Shown one piece after another: positions 38,601-46,389 of a stretch of DNA of 64,000 nt; the first letter of the stretch is position 1; each line of letters starts with the position of its first letter. Origin of the DNA: Parvularcula sp. IMCC14364 (GTDB lineage: Bacteria; Pseudomonadota; Alphaproteobacteria; Caulobacterales; Parvularculaceae); assembly GCF_030758415.1 (NCBI RefSeq), contig NZ_CP132334.1, positions 2,120,001 to 2,184,000 of the forward strand, given 5' to 3'. Under the pieces are notes generated by a model. The model had not been told where the DNA came from. It worked only from the letters and a program-made list of their open reading frames with translations, and did not search any database. Position numbers and translations under genes: made by a program.

Positions 38601-38667
38601 AGATCGATGCCGCAATTTTGTTAAAGAGCCGCCCGCTGAGGATTGGGATGGTGTATGGAATGCTTGA
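35617..38667 (+). CDS. Membrane adenylate cyclase with GAF and PAS
   Basis: A 1016-residue class III cyclase making cAMP from ATP. Order: helix at about 24-45; periplasmic beta-rich domain of 7TMR-DISM type (about 60-215); seven helices (about 222-430); GAF domain (about 455-600); PAS-like domain (about 610-725); cyclase domain (about 735-920); TPR-like helical tail. Metal-binding aspartates are in M-F-S-D-I-R-S-F and F-I-G-D-A-I-M-A-V-F; the base-selecting Lys (L-D-K-F) and Thr (E-Y-T-V-I-G-D) point to ATP, and V-N-L-A-S-R holds transition-state residues. Codon use is clearly AT-richer than neighbouring housekeeping genes, suggesting transfer. It senses an unknown external ligand and an unknown GAF ligand. 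Confidence 0.92.
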   Translation: MDNEYTFRREMAKILRDTTSRLPSIPVLLSAITLFVLAMIISPFYVQEDGIGAPTSENGVIDISDWDMTQEVMPLMGEWEFYWDQLLKSEKADGATSDYLPMPALWSDHFNSMGANYPSAGVATYRLLIKGLKPGKYQLYFPQLYVPVRVWLDGELSAENGRVGRLPEDTITAWGNSILNFTSDGSSHELLIEVAAHHHRANGFEEPPLLGSEQTMEDHIQVASALGTLFLAILLMLSVYGFCIFFFRPGDRSSLYFAIFCAAFLVPSASFNTNFLSVAIEDLSFSNFLALVYLPGIIAVASFYFYVAELYKEETHRFVSYAVVGVYGLAFLLFYSFFVVGDTNTASVWYPLITISSLVVLIYLLSVILRASWNGRDGALILLLGILFFAVTLANDALVASNMITYDQALPPGLTGLGLVIFLISQAVILAERWSKTLEYSEQMTKDLGQLVEMSSAISSEMNLRDLLFKIVHSAGEFLNSERGSLFLYDEETDELWSFIAEGVGDKEIRFPAEQGVAGACFKSGETINVKDAYKDERFIALVDKKTGFITQSILSMPVSTKAGRRIGVMQVLNKKSRLGFDAIDESRLRAFASQAAIALENATLFTDVMEARNYNDSILSSMSNGVITVGQKNRVEKINESAASILDIDTENDQRVDVNDLFSGQNEWVLEDIKEVNSSLQPLTRVDVDLDLPEGDAKSVNLSVVPLVLEQQNIGSLVLLDDITEEKRVKGTMARFLTKEIADQVLGSDDDLLSGTNYDASIMFSDIRSFTSISESLGPKDTVSLLNHLFTEMVEEIFNHKGVLDKFIGDAIMAVFGAPISSGEDQENSVASAIGIKRSLNRINRTRVEENKEPIRMGIGIASGSVIAGTIGSPKRMEYTVIGDSVNLASRIEGLTKYYDAGILVCNTTKISLEQKHKLREVDLIRVRGQNKPNEIWQVLDYHDEISFPHISDVLEIHGIAMALWKAGDWKHSLEKFEELLQISPQDRIAMIYADRCRNFVKEPPAEDWDGVWNA

Positions 38668-38715
38668 GATTGGAACTTGAGACACTTTGGCAAAAGGGCA
38701 AGTTGTTATCTAGGT

Positions 38716-38776
38716 AGGTGGGCACATTGACATTTCCGTTTCTGCGCCAAAGCGGACATGTCAATGTCGCCCACCT
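38716..38776. repeat. 24-bp inverted repeat with 14-base loop
   Basis: AGGTGGGCACATTGACATTTCCG (left, read in two parts: 38716-38727 and 38728-38738) is matched by the right arm 38753-38776 except for one inserted G and one mismatch. No T run follows. It is too long for an ordinary operator and might be a MITE, a recombination site or a strong RNA hairpin ending the cyclase transcript. Confidence 0.65.
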
Positions 38777-38792
38777 TCTGTCTTCCCATACC

Positions 38793-38820
38793 TCCCCCCT
38801 TTTAGAGGGGGATTATTTCT
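38793..38820 (+). terminator. Terminator-like hairpin
   Basis: TCCCCC and GGGGGA pair around eight bases and are followed by TTATTTCT. It lies 126 bases after the cyclase stop; the T-rich tail is interrupted. Confidence 0.45.
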
Positions 38821-39189
38821 CAGTATTGCCGCGAGGGTGTTTTAGGTACCCTTACCTACCCTCACCCGTGAAATCGATTCTACGGTGAAAAACTGCCTTC
38901 CAGGTGCAAGGTTTCTTAGCTCCATCATCTTTCTTGTAGGATACCCCTTGCGGAGATGCCGCTCTTAAAAGAGTGCCTGTGTAGGGTCTTTTTGTTTCTC
39001 TGAGAAAATGTGGGCTAAACCGAGATCTTGGAGGGGGTGCCTGCCGGTAATACAAGGGGGGGAGGATATCGATAAATTCTGCTGCAACAAACACCCTCGC
39101 CCGGCAAAAACCTGATGATCTTGGTGATTACTATGTGCTTACTGAGATTTTCGCGACGATCCCAACTCGCACTAAGTTATTGAAATTAT

Positions 39190-39263
39190 TGGAGCGGGTA
39201 GCGGGAATCGAACCCGCATATTCAGCTTGGAAGGCTGCTGCACTACCATTGTGCTATACCCGC
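39190..39263 (-). tRNA. tRNA-Gly (anticodon TCC)
   Basis: Cloverleaf of 74 bases including encoded CCA. The acceptor stem GCGGGTA pairs with TACCCGC; the anticodon loop reads CT-TCC-AA; the T loop is GGTTCGATTC. It follows the tRNA-Tyr gene on the same strand by 136 bases, so both may share a transcript. Confidence 0.95.
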
Positions 39264-39399
39264 TTTACCATACTTCCTAGCACGGTTTGGCCATGCAGGA
39301 AGGTGTATCTCGTCTCCTGCATCGGAGCTGCTGCCGTATTCGTAACCTGAACTTGATCTGCCCGATCAAATTATTCGGCAGTGCCGAAACGGTTTCGAA

Positions 39400-39484
39400 T
39401 GGTGGAGGGGGCTGGATTCGAACCAGCGTACGCATAGCGGCCAGATTTACAGTCTGGTGGATTTAACCACTCTCCCACCCCTCC
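39400..39484 (-). tRNA. tRNA-Tyr (anticodon GTA)
   Basis: Class II tRNA of 85 bases with encoded CCA and a long variable arm, as expected for tyrosine. The acceptor stem GGAGGGG pairs with CCCCTCC, the anticodon loop is CT-GTA-AA, and the T loop is GGTTCGAATC. Divergent from rlmB. Confidence 0.95.
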
Positions 39485-39631
39485 ATTACCGTGCAAACGC
39501 GACGATGGGCCGGAAACGAGCGCGCTTTATATGCAAGCCGGACCTGCCGCGCAAGCACCCCCGTTGCTGCCGACCTGACTTTTTCTCATTTTTTTCTTGG
39601 GTCATGGCATCAGGATGCGTAAGCCGCTGGG

Positions 39632-40417
39632 ATGGAAAAGAAACCACCTCTCTACCCGAATGCCCGCGCGCGCAAGGCAGAAGACCCGGACAGACCCGTC
39701 TGGCTCTATGGACGTCATGCTGTGGCCGCCGCCCTGCAAAACCCGGCCCGGCGTATTGAACGGCTTGTAGCAACGCGCAATGCCGCCATCTGGCTGAAAG
39801 AGCGGGGTGTTGAAGCTGTGGCAGACGACCTGAAACCCGATGCCATCGACGGCATGTTGCCGCCCGGCTCCGTTCATCAGGGACTGGCGGCTTACGCGCA
39901 TCCCCTGCCCCGGCATCGCCTGCGAGAAGTCTGCCAGTTTTCTGGTGAAGCACGCCAGCCTGTGCTCGTGCTGGATCAGATCACTGATCCGCAAAATATC
40001 GGTGCCATTTTCAGGTCCGCTGCGGCCTTCGGGGCGCGGGCCATCATTACACAGGAACGCCGGATGCCGGCACTGGCCGGGGCGCTGACCAAGGCCGCTG
40101 CCGGGGCTGTCGAGACCGTGCCGCTGGTTCAGGTTGTGAATATCGCCCGGGCGCTGGAGGCCCTGAAAGGCCTTGGCTATTTCTGTGCCGGCCTTGCCGG
40201 TGAATCAGATGATGTGCTCTCACAAGTACCGCGCGACAAGCCGGTTGCACTCGTATTGGGTGCAGAAGGCGCGGGCCTGCGTCAACTCGTTGCCGAGACC
40301 TGCGACATGCTGGTGCGGATCCCCATTTCACCCGCCATGGAAAGCCTGAATGTTTCCAATGCTACTGCGATCAGTCTTTACGAGCTGGGCCGGGACAGCT
40401 CTTTCCTTGCGGATTAG
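39632..40417 (+). CDS. rlmB: 23S rRNA 2'-O-ribose methyltransferase (RlmB/TrmH family)
   Basis: SPOUT-fold enzyme of 261 residues; RlmB methylates G2251 in the ribosomal P loop using SAM. The N-terminal substrate-binding part has L-Y-G-R-H-A-V; the trefoil knot motifs D-Q-I-T-D-P-Q-N-I-G-A-I-F-R, L-V-L-G-A-E-G-A-G-L and I-P-I-S-P-A-M-E-S-L-N-V-S-N-A are intact. Length is usual. It sits divergent to the tRNA genes, a common alphaproteobacterial arrangement. Confidence 0.93.
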   Translation: MEKKPPLYPNARARKAEDPDRPVWLYGRHAVAAALQNPARRIERLVATRNAAIWLKERGVEAVADDLKPDAIDGMLPPGSVHQGLAAYAHPLPRHRLREVCQFSGEARQPVLVLDQITDPQNIGAIFRSAAAFGARAIITQERRMPALAGALTKAAAGAVETVPLVQVVNIARALEALKGLGYFCAGLAGESDDVLSQVPRDKPVALVLGAEGAGLRQLVAETCDMLVRIPISPAMESLNVSNATAISLYELGRDSSFLAD

Positions 40418-40508
40418 TAACGCCAGAGCCTGCACACGCGCTGTTGATTTGGGCAGAATTTCCATAATCTGTATTCTCAACCCCGGATAGCGAAAGACCA
40501 AAAACGCC

Positions 40509-41195
40509 ATGATTTTGCCCAGACTGATCGCCCTGACAACGGCTTGCCTTGCTCTTGTCTTGTTCTCACAGGCCACCGCACAGGAATTACCCGCGCCGCT
40601 TGAAGCGGCAGTGAGCGAAGCTGAGGCACAGGATCAGCGCCGTTTCTCCTATACACAGACTTTTATCTGGCGAGACTTCCCGCCTGTCGTGGACCGGTAT
40701 GATGCGAGCACCGACAGCTGGACGCGTATCTCCGGCACGACCGATGGCTGGGACAATCCGGGGCCAAAGAAACTGCGCAACTGGACCCGCATTGAGTCAC
40801 GCCCCGGCGAGCTGCTGTATGCAGATTACCGCGGCTCATTCTCGGGCGTGAAACTGATCGAAGAAACGGATGAAACCTATACCTACAGCTTCACAGCAGG
40901 TCAGGAGAACAATGAAGACCTGCAAGACGCTGAAAAGAATGTGCTCACCAGAGCCGTTGTGGACAAAGGCGATCAGTCGATCAAATCCTATCTCATCAAG
41001 GCCACGCAGGGCTTCAAACCAAATGCAGTATCCCGTCTGGATGAATTTGTCTTTGAACAGACATTCGAGCGCCCTGCCCCCGGGGTCGCTCCGGTCATGA
41101 CCAAGGTTTACTGGAAAGCCGTCGGGAGACAGGTTCTCTCCAAAGTCGATGAGGAATTGACGATATATTATTCAGATTTTGAAGTTGTGGAGTAA
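40509..41195 (+). CDS. Exported protein of unknown function
   Basis: A 228-residue protein with a Sec signal peptide ending near A-T-A-Q-E (residue 25). The mature protein is rich in aromatic and acidic residues, with beta-strand patterning similar to outer-membrane lipid-binding or LolA-like folds, but I cannot name a family. It precedes the intradiol dioxygenase by six bases, so the two are very likely co-transcribed and both are exported, hinting at a shared periplasmic job. Confidence 0.7.
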   Translation: MILPRLIALTTACLALVLFSQATAQELPAPLEAAVSEAEAQDQRRFSYTQTFIWRDFPPVVDRYDASTDSWTRISGTTDGWDNPGPKKLRNWTRIESRPGELLYADYRGSFSGVKLIEETDETYTYSFTAGQENNEDLQDAEKNVLTRAVVDKGDQSIKSYLIKATQGFKPNAVSRLDEFVFEQTFERPAPGVAPVMTKVYWKAVGRQVLSKVDEELTIYYSDFEVVE

Positions 41196-41201
41196 GAGCC
41201 C

Positions 41202-41801
41202 ATGAAGCGCCGCGATTTTGTCAGGACAGGCCTTGCCGCCGGGGCTGTATCGGCCTTGCCGGGCACGCTTTTGGCTCAGGAAGAAATTTACCAGCGCACA
41301 CCGCGCGATGCGGAAGGCCCGTTCTATCCCGTGGGCAGCCGAAGCAATGACCAGTCAGACATGCTGGCAACCATGCAAACACAGCGCGGGGATATCCTTT
41401 ATCTGAACGGGACCGTGACTGATGTGTACGGCGCGCCTGTGGTTGGCGCACTTGTGGACCTTTGGCAGACTGACCCGGGAGGCCGTTACAGGCACCCGAG
41501 CGATACCTCGCCCGGTGAACGATATGAAGATTTCGCCTATTGGGGCAAGGCGACGACAAGCGAAGACGGGCGCTTTTCATTCCGCACATATGTGCCGGGT
41601 GCCTATGCGCCGCGCCCTGCGCATATCCATTACAAGGTCTTTCGTGACAATCGCCCTGTTCTTACGAGCCAGATCTATTTCCGCGAACTTGGCGGCACAA
41701 AAGGTCATTCTTTCAGTCGGCAGAACGAAGACTTGCTGGTGACCAGCCTTGTGCAGATCAAACCGGACACGTTTGAAACCGATTTTCGCGTGGTTATCTG
41801 A
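41202..41801 (+). CDS. Tat-exported intradiol ring-cleavage dioxygenase
   Basis: A 199-residue protein of the catechol/protocatechuate dioxygenase fold. The Fe(III) ligands appear as Tyr96 (G-R-Y-R-H-P-S-D), Tyr135 (V-P-G-A-Y), His141 and His143 (R-P-A-H-I-H). The N-terminus M-K-R-R-D-F-V-R-T-G followed by a hydrophobic stretch is a Tat signal, fitting export of a folded metalloprotein. Cytoplasmic aromatic-degradation enzymes lack such a signal, and no other ring-degradation gene is nearby. The physiological substrate is unknown. Its stop overlaps the convergent flavoprotein gene by eight bases. Confidence 0.87.
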   Translation: MKRRDFVRTGLAAGAVSALPGTLLAQEEIYQRTPRDAEGPFYPVGSRSNDQSDMLATMQTQRGDILYLNGTVTDVYGAPVVGALVDLWQTDPGGRYRHPSDTSPGERYEDFAYWGKATTSEDGRFSFRTYVPGAYAPRPAHIHYKVFRDNRPVLTSQIYFRELGGTKGHSFSRQNEDLLVTSLVQIKPDTFETDFRVVI

Positions 41802-43008
41802 GGTTGCTTTGTGCAATCGCCTGCCCGGCCGCCCAGCCGGATGACCATGCCCACTGGAAATTATAGCCACCAAGCCAGCCGGTAACATCTACGACCTCAC
41901 CGATAAAATACAGGCCAGGCACAGATATTGCTTCCATGGTGCGGGAGTTAAGGTCATCCGTGGACACCCCACCAAGCGTAACCTCTGCCGTTCGATACCC
42001 CTCAGTGCCGATCGGCCAGACTTCCCAGTTCGCAAGCAGATCTGACAGCGCCCGCAGACGTTTGTCGCTGAAATCCGCAATATTACCGGATACGCCAGTC
42101 TGCCAACCCATATAAGTTGAAAGCCGCTTTGGCAGCAGGTCGGCCAGCACTGTCACAATATCCCGGCGACCATTTTCAGCCCGCGCCGCTCGCAGGCGGC
42201 TGAATATATCCTCTCCCGGCAACAACATGATCTGTACCGGCTCTTTTTCCTGCCAATAGGATGACACCTGTAAAACAGACGAGCCGGAAAGGCCGCGATG
42301 GGTGAACAGCAAAGCCTCTTCGAATTGTGCGCCATTGCTGCGCAGGCTTGCCGCACAGGAGACACCTGCCATTTCCTTGAAGGCGTCTTTTTGCTCTTCT
42401 GCGAACACGAGCGGGACGAGCCCTGCGCGCGTTGGCGTCAGGTCCAGATCAAACTGCCGGGCGACCTGATACCCAAATCCCGTCGCCCCCATTTTCAGGA
42501 TGGATTTACCACCGCTGGCAATCACCAGATTCTGGCAGCTGATATATTCTCGCTCGCCTGCCGATAACTCGAGTTCGTACTGGCCATTGTCATGGGATAC
42601 ATTGCTTACGGAGGTTTCCAGCCTTAACTCAGCCCCAACCTTTTCCATCTCCGCAAGCAGCATTGAGATGATCTGTTTGGCCGAACCATCGCAGAATAAC
42701 TGGCCAAGCGTTTTCTCATGCCAGGCAATTTGATGGCTTTTGACAAGCTCAATGAAATCCCATTGCGTATAGCGCTTGAGGGCAGATTTGGCGAAATGCG
42801 GATTGCCGGAAATGAAATTATCGGGCGTTGTGTGCATATTGGTAAAATTGCACCGCCCGCCACCGGAGATTCTGATCTTCTCACCGGGTGATTTATTATG
42901 CTCCACCACCAGTACACGGCCCCCTTGTGCGCCAGCATGAGCTGCACACATGAGACCGGCAGCGCCTGCGCCGATGATGACCGTATGATAAAAGCTATTG
43001 TCTGACAT
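41794..43008 (-). CDS. BaiN/HI0933-family flavoprotein
   Basis: A 404-residue FAD protein of the HI0933/BaiN group (TIGR00275 type). The FAD site V-I-I-G-A-G-A-A-G-L lies near residues 10-19, the family hallmark G-E-K-I-R-I-S-G-G-G-R-C-N-F-T-N near 44-59, and the C-terminal G-G-Y-N-F-Q-W-A-W-S-S-G near 384-395. ATG 43008 is preferred; an adjacent ATG (43011) is also possible; the 52-codon extension upstream is not family-like. The reaction is unknown for most members; BaiN reduces a bile-acid intermediate in Clostridium. Confidence 0.92.
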   Translation of the reverse strand: MSDNSFYHTVIIGAGAAGLMCAAHAGAQGGRVLVVEHNKSPGEKIRISGGGRCNFTNMHTTPDNFISGNPHFAKSALKRYTQWDFIELVKSHQIAWHEKTLGQLFCDGSAKQIISMLLAEMEKVGAELRLETSVSNVSHDNGQYELELSAGEREYISCQNLVIASGGKSILKMGATGFGYQVARQFDLDLTPTRAGLVPLVFAEEQKDAFKEMAGVSCAASLRSNGAQFEEALLFTHRGLSGSSVLQVSSYWQEKEPVQIMLLPGEDIFSRLRAARAENGRRDIVTVLADLLPKRLSTYMGWQTGVSGNIADFSDKRLRALSDLLANWEVWPIGTEGYRTAEVTLGGVSTDDLNSRTMEAISVPGLYFIGEVVDVTGWLGGYNFQWAWSSGWAAGQAIAQSNLR

Positions 43009-43175
43009 CATCTCTACGTAAAGGTCCTGATCTGACTGGCAAGGCGTATCCGCGCTGCGCACGCAGCACTGGTGCAGCTGGTTGACATTGACCGCCAGTC
43101 GAAAGCCAATTGTGCAACAGTCAGCCATGCTGACAAGCCACAGCGCTTCACACCGGTAATTCAAGGATAACCCTC

Positions 43176-44015
43176 ATGTCGCAGGAAAATGGAAGAGCAG
43201 AATACCGCGATGGTGACCATGCCGGGACCCACCAGCGGCTGGAGCCGGGGCCAGAACGCAACACGCCGCAGATTGCAGCTGATTTTGAAACCCTGATGCG
43301 CGACGGCTATGTCATCATCGAGAGCATTCTGAGCGCAGATCAATGCGCGGCGATCAAGGAAGACGGACTGGCACTGCTAAACCAAACCGGGCGCAACAGC
43401 TTTGAAGGGCGCTCGACGCAGCGCGTCTATGATGTGCTGTCCCGGACGCGGCAGACAGACTGTCTCGCAGAACATCCGCGCATCCTTGGTCTGATGGACC
43501 GGCTTTTCCGCCCTGGATTTCTGTTGTCGCAAAGCCAGATCATCAACATTCTGCCCGGTGAAGCAGCGCAAACCCTTCACACTGACGATGCTTTCTACCG
43601 TCTGCCCCGCCCGCGCCAGCCACTTGGCGCAGCAACGGTCTGGGCTATTGATGCTTTTACGGAAGAAAATGGTGCGACTGTTATCGTGCCCGGCAGTCAC
43701 AGATGGGGTGATGACCGGTCAGCCACAGCCGAGGAAGCCATACCAGCTGTGATGCCCCAAGGCTCTGTCATCTTCTTCCTTGGTACCACCTGGCATGGCG
43801 GCGGGCAAAACCGCACCCAGACACCACGCTTTGCCGTTACCCATCAATATTGCGAGGCCTATATGCGCCAACAGGAAAACTACCTGCTGGAGCTGTCAAA
43901 AGAAACCGTCCGTACCATGTCCCCACAAATGAGGGCACTGGTCGGCTATTCAATCTATCCCCCGTTCATGGGCATGGTCGCCGGGATGCACCCTTTGAGA
44001 CTTCTCGAAGAGTAA
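43176..44015 (+). CDS. Phytanoyl-CoA dioxygenase (PhyH) family protein
   Basis: A 279-residue Fe(II)/2-oxoglutarate dioxygenase. The metal triad is His135-x-Asp137 (T-L-H-T-D-D) and His207 (T-T-W-H-G-G-G), with Arg218 as the likely 2-oxoglutarate partner. Family members hydroxylate fatty acids, amino acids or natural products; this one cannot be assigned. It stands between a divergent flavoprotein gene and a convergent phosphatase gene; the stop codons abut without spacer. Confidence 0.9.
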   Translation: MSQENGRAEYRDGDHAGTHQRLEPGPERNTPQIAADFETLMRDGYVIIESILSADQCAAIKEDGLALLNQTGRNSFEGRSTQRVYDVLSRTRQTDCLAEHPRILGLMDRLFRPGFLLSQSQIINILPGEAAQTLHTDDAFYRLPRPRQPLGAATVWAIDAFTEENGATVIVPGSHRWGDDRSATAEEAIPAVMPQGSVIFFLGTTWHGGGQNRTQTPRFAVTHQYCEAYMRQQENYLLELSKETVRTMSPQMRALVGYSIYPPFMGMVAGMHPLRLLEE

Positions 44016-45929
44016 TTAACCTCCGATAACGGATCGATCCGCTTTGCGTATCACCATCACGCTTGGCCGTGGCGGCATGTCTTTGGCAAAGTCAGGCCAA
44101 CGCGTGGCGGGATTTTCAAAGGTCGCGCCATCACTATCGCCAGGGTGCTGCACTGCCACAAAGAGGGTTTGTCCGTCTGGCGTGAAGCGCGGCCCACAAA
44201 GCTCAGCCCCGACCGGGCAGCGGAAGAAGGCACGACTGGTCCCCCGACCTTCACCATCTGTCTCCATCGCCCACAAACCGTCAGCCGCACCCGTGCGCTC
44301 ATTCCCGTCCGTAGACACCCAAAGACGACCGGACGGATCTATGGCACAATTATCCGGTGAACCGTACCAGCCATTTTCGCTGGTTTCGCTATTCCAGGTT
44401 GCCCCTGATTCAGGGTCAGCCGGGTCACCGCACTGGACCAGAATTTCCCAACTGGAGCGTGTTGACGCGAAATCGCCTCCCGGCTCAATAATCTCAATGA
44501 TGTGGCCAGTACTGTTATTGGCACGCGGATTTGCTGCATCAATCTGGTCAGTCGTGCGCCGGGTATTATTCGTCAGCATAACATAGACGCGGCCTGTCGC
44601 AGGGTCGGGTTCCACATCCTCTGGACGGTCCATGGGTGTCGCTTCAAGCAAGTCTGCAGCGCGGCGGGTTTCGATCAGCACGTCCCCCTGAGAGCGAAAA
44701 CCATTTTCTTCAGTTAGCGGCCCTGTCCCGTGGACAAGTGGCATCCATTCAACAGTACCATCTTCAACGAAACGGGCAACATACAGCGTGCCTTCATCCA
44801 GCAGGTTCATATTGGCAGCACGATCCCCTTCCTTAACCGCCTGTGCACTGACAAATTTATAGACATAATCAAAGCGCTGATCATCGCCCATATAGATGAC
44901 CACCCGGCCATCCGGGGCAACAACACTTTCCGCGCCTTCATGCTTGAAGCGACCCAGGGCTGTGCGCTTCTTCGGTGTTGACGCAGGGTCGAGAATATCA
45001 ACTTCCACGACCCAGCCAAAACGATTGGGCTCATTTGGCTCCTTGGCGACATCAAAACGGTCAAAATGCTGCCCCCACTGATACCAACCGCCGGGCACGC
45101 CATAACGGTCATAGTTTTCAGTTTCAGGATGATCTGCCGGGAGGCGCCCCATGAAATTGCCGTTGAAATTTTCTTCAGCCATCAGATAAGTACCCCACGG
45201 CGTCATGCCGCCAGCACAATTATTGAGCGTGCCTGTTACAAGGCGGCCTGACGGATCAGTAGAGGTTTTCAACCTGTCAGACCCGGCAGCAGGTCCGGTC
45301 AACGCCATTTGTGTTGAGCCGGCTGTGAGGCGACGATTATATTTGGACAGTATATCCACTGACCAGGCACCGTCAGTGGCCTGCACAATCTCAACGATTG
45401 TGCCACCATGCCCTGCCATTTCCACGGCGCATTCTTCGCGCGTAAGGGGGCGGTCAGTAACACCCGGCAGCATCAGGCGCGTTGAGGTGTATTCGTGATT
45501 GATACAAAGCAAGCCGCGAGCGGGCGCACCTGCTGCAACTGTCAGGGGGTGAAAGCCGATAAAGTCATTATTGTATCCAAACTGGCGCTCCTGCGCCGCG
45601 GCAGTTTGAGCGTAGGGATCGAAAGCCGGGGCGTCTGGGAAGACCGGGTCTCCCCAGCGCAACAGAAGATCTGCGATGTGTTCGTCGGAGACGTGGTGAT
45701 TTTCATCCAATCCACGGGTGATCTCCTGAAACGAGAAAACACCAGCTTCCTCGGCAACTTCCGGAGAAGCCTCCTGCGCCGGGCTGCACCCGGCAGCAGA
45801 AACCACCGCCATGGCACTGATACCGCCAATAAACCCGCGACGGGACAGGCGCTTGTCGATCAGATCATTGATGGTCTGCACGCCAGTGGTGATACGCGGG
45901 TTGACGGGGATGTTTTCCTGATCGTCCAT
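44016..45929 (-). CDS. phoX: PhoX-family phosphatase (DUF839), Tat lipoprotein
   Basis: A 637-residue beta-propeller phosphatase of the PhoX type, a calcium/iron phosphomonoesterase secreted to gain phosphate. The N-terminus has a twin-arginine signal (S-R-R-G-F-I-G-G near 29-36) and an A-G-C lipobox at Cys48, so a Tat-exported lipoprotein is predicted. Family motifs L-L-C-I-N-H-E-Y, G-G-M-T-P-W-G-T-Y-L-M-A-E-E-N and Y-M-G-D-D are present. Ribosome site AAGGAG is ten bases upstream. Preceded by a 29-codon ORF with a hairpin-masked ribosome site; no clear Pho box was seen. Confidence 0.9.
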   Translation of the reverse strand: MDDQENIPVNPRITTGVQTINDLIDKRLSRRGFIGGISAMAVVSAAGCSPAQEASPEVAEEAGVFSFQEITRGLDENHHVSDEHIADLLLRWGDPVFPDAPAFDPYAQTAAAQERQFGYNNDFIGFHPLTVAAGAPARGLLCINHEYTSTRLMLPGVTDRPLTREECAVEMAGHGGTIVEIVQATDGAWSVDILSKYNRRLTAGSTQMALTGPAAGSDRLKTSTDPSGRLVTGTLNNCAGGMTPWGTYLMAEENFNGNFMGRLPADHPETENYDRYGVPGGWYQWGQHFDRFDVAKEPNEPNRFGWVVEVDILDPASTPKKRTALGRFKHEGAESVVAPDGRVVIYMGDDQRFDYVYKFVSAQAVKEGDRAANMNLLDEGTLYVARFVEDGTVEWMPLVHGTGPLTEENGFRSQGDVLIETRRAADLLEATPMDRPEDVEPDPATGRVYVMLTNNTRRTTDQIDAANPRANNSTGHIIEIIEPGGDFASTRSSWEILVQCGDPADPESGATWNSETSENGWYGSPDNCAIDPSGRLWVSTDGNERTGAADGLWAMETDGEGRGTSRAFFRCPVGAELCGPRFTPDGQTLFVAVQHPGDSDGATFENPATRWPDFAKDMPPRPSVMVIRKADRSVIGG

Positions 45930-46045
45930 GACTCGGGCTTCTCCTTAAAAATCAATCGGTACGTCTTAGCGAAGAAATGCGTCAGCTTTATTGCAGCTAT
46001 CCAGAAGGTTTTCAGCGACGGTAACTGGACTGCTTGCTCTCATAG

Positions 46046-46135
46046 TCAATGTGTCGACTGGAGCAAGCCTGACAGCGTGTATCTGGTGTCTTGCTTTCCA
46101 AGATGAAAAACGGATTTGTGCACTGTAACGTTCAT
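46046..46135 (-). CDS. 29-residue small ORF upstream of phoX
   Basis: It begins at ATG 46135 after AAGGAG with a seven-base gap and encodes M-N-V-T-V-H-K-S-V-F-H-L-G-K-Q-D-T-R-Y-T and nine more residues, then TGA. It lies 116 bases before phoX on the same strand. No family and no membrane segment. A leader peptide controlling phoX is possible; the good ribosome site is the main support. Confidence 0.4.
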   Translation of the reverse strand: MNVTVHKSVFHLGKQDTRYTLSGLLQSTH

Positions 46136-46140
46136 GGTGT

Positions 46141-46162
46141 GTCTCCTTATCTGCGAGGAGAC
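46141..46162 (-). promoter_or_regulatory. Hairpin masking a ribosome-binding site
   Basis: On the minus strand GTCTCCT-CGCAGATA-AGGAGAC is a perfect 7-bp stem with an eight-base loop. The right arm contains the AAGGAG core that serves ATG 46135, so the stem would hide the site in RNA. It might instead be a DNA operator. Confidence 0.5.
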
Positions 46163-46389
46163 CACTATAGAGTCACTGACCGGGGGGCACATAGATTCCT
46201 GGTTTCTCAATGAAAACAGAAGGTTGGGTTACACTTACCTAATTGTCGCATGGTTAGCTGTGTATGATACCAGACGTAACGCGACAATTTTATCTGACCA
46301 TCAAAGCACTTGGCGGCCCCTGAATGATCGTTGTCGCGACTTTCAGGACCACATCAATTTAGATGTGTCCCTACATCACATTGACTTCT

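Larger units (their letters stand above)
38668..39189. other. Gene-free region with large hairpins
   Basis: No supported gene; a minus-strand frame at 38852-39094 lacks a ribosome site and family similarity. It holds a long imperfect inverted repeat (38716-38776), a C/G-rich hairpin (38793-38820) and, near 38830-38870, a third stem with GAGGGT/ACCCTC and GGTA/TACC. Confidence 0.55.
45930..46389. other. Region between phoX and gatA
   Basis: It holds the 29-codon ORF (46046-46135) and its hairpin (46141-46162). The rest has no gene, but has a perfect 8-bp inverted repeat CGCGACAA/TTGTCGCG between about 46280 and 46350 and CACATC-6-GATGTG near 46350-46370. Confidence 0.5.

Noticed and set aside
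38852-39094. 80-codon minus-strand frame
   Set aside because: No ribosome site, Arg/Pro-rich composition, and overlaps hairpin-rich spacer DNA.
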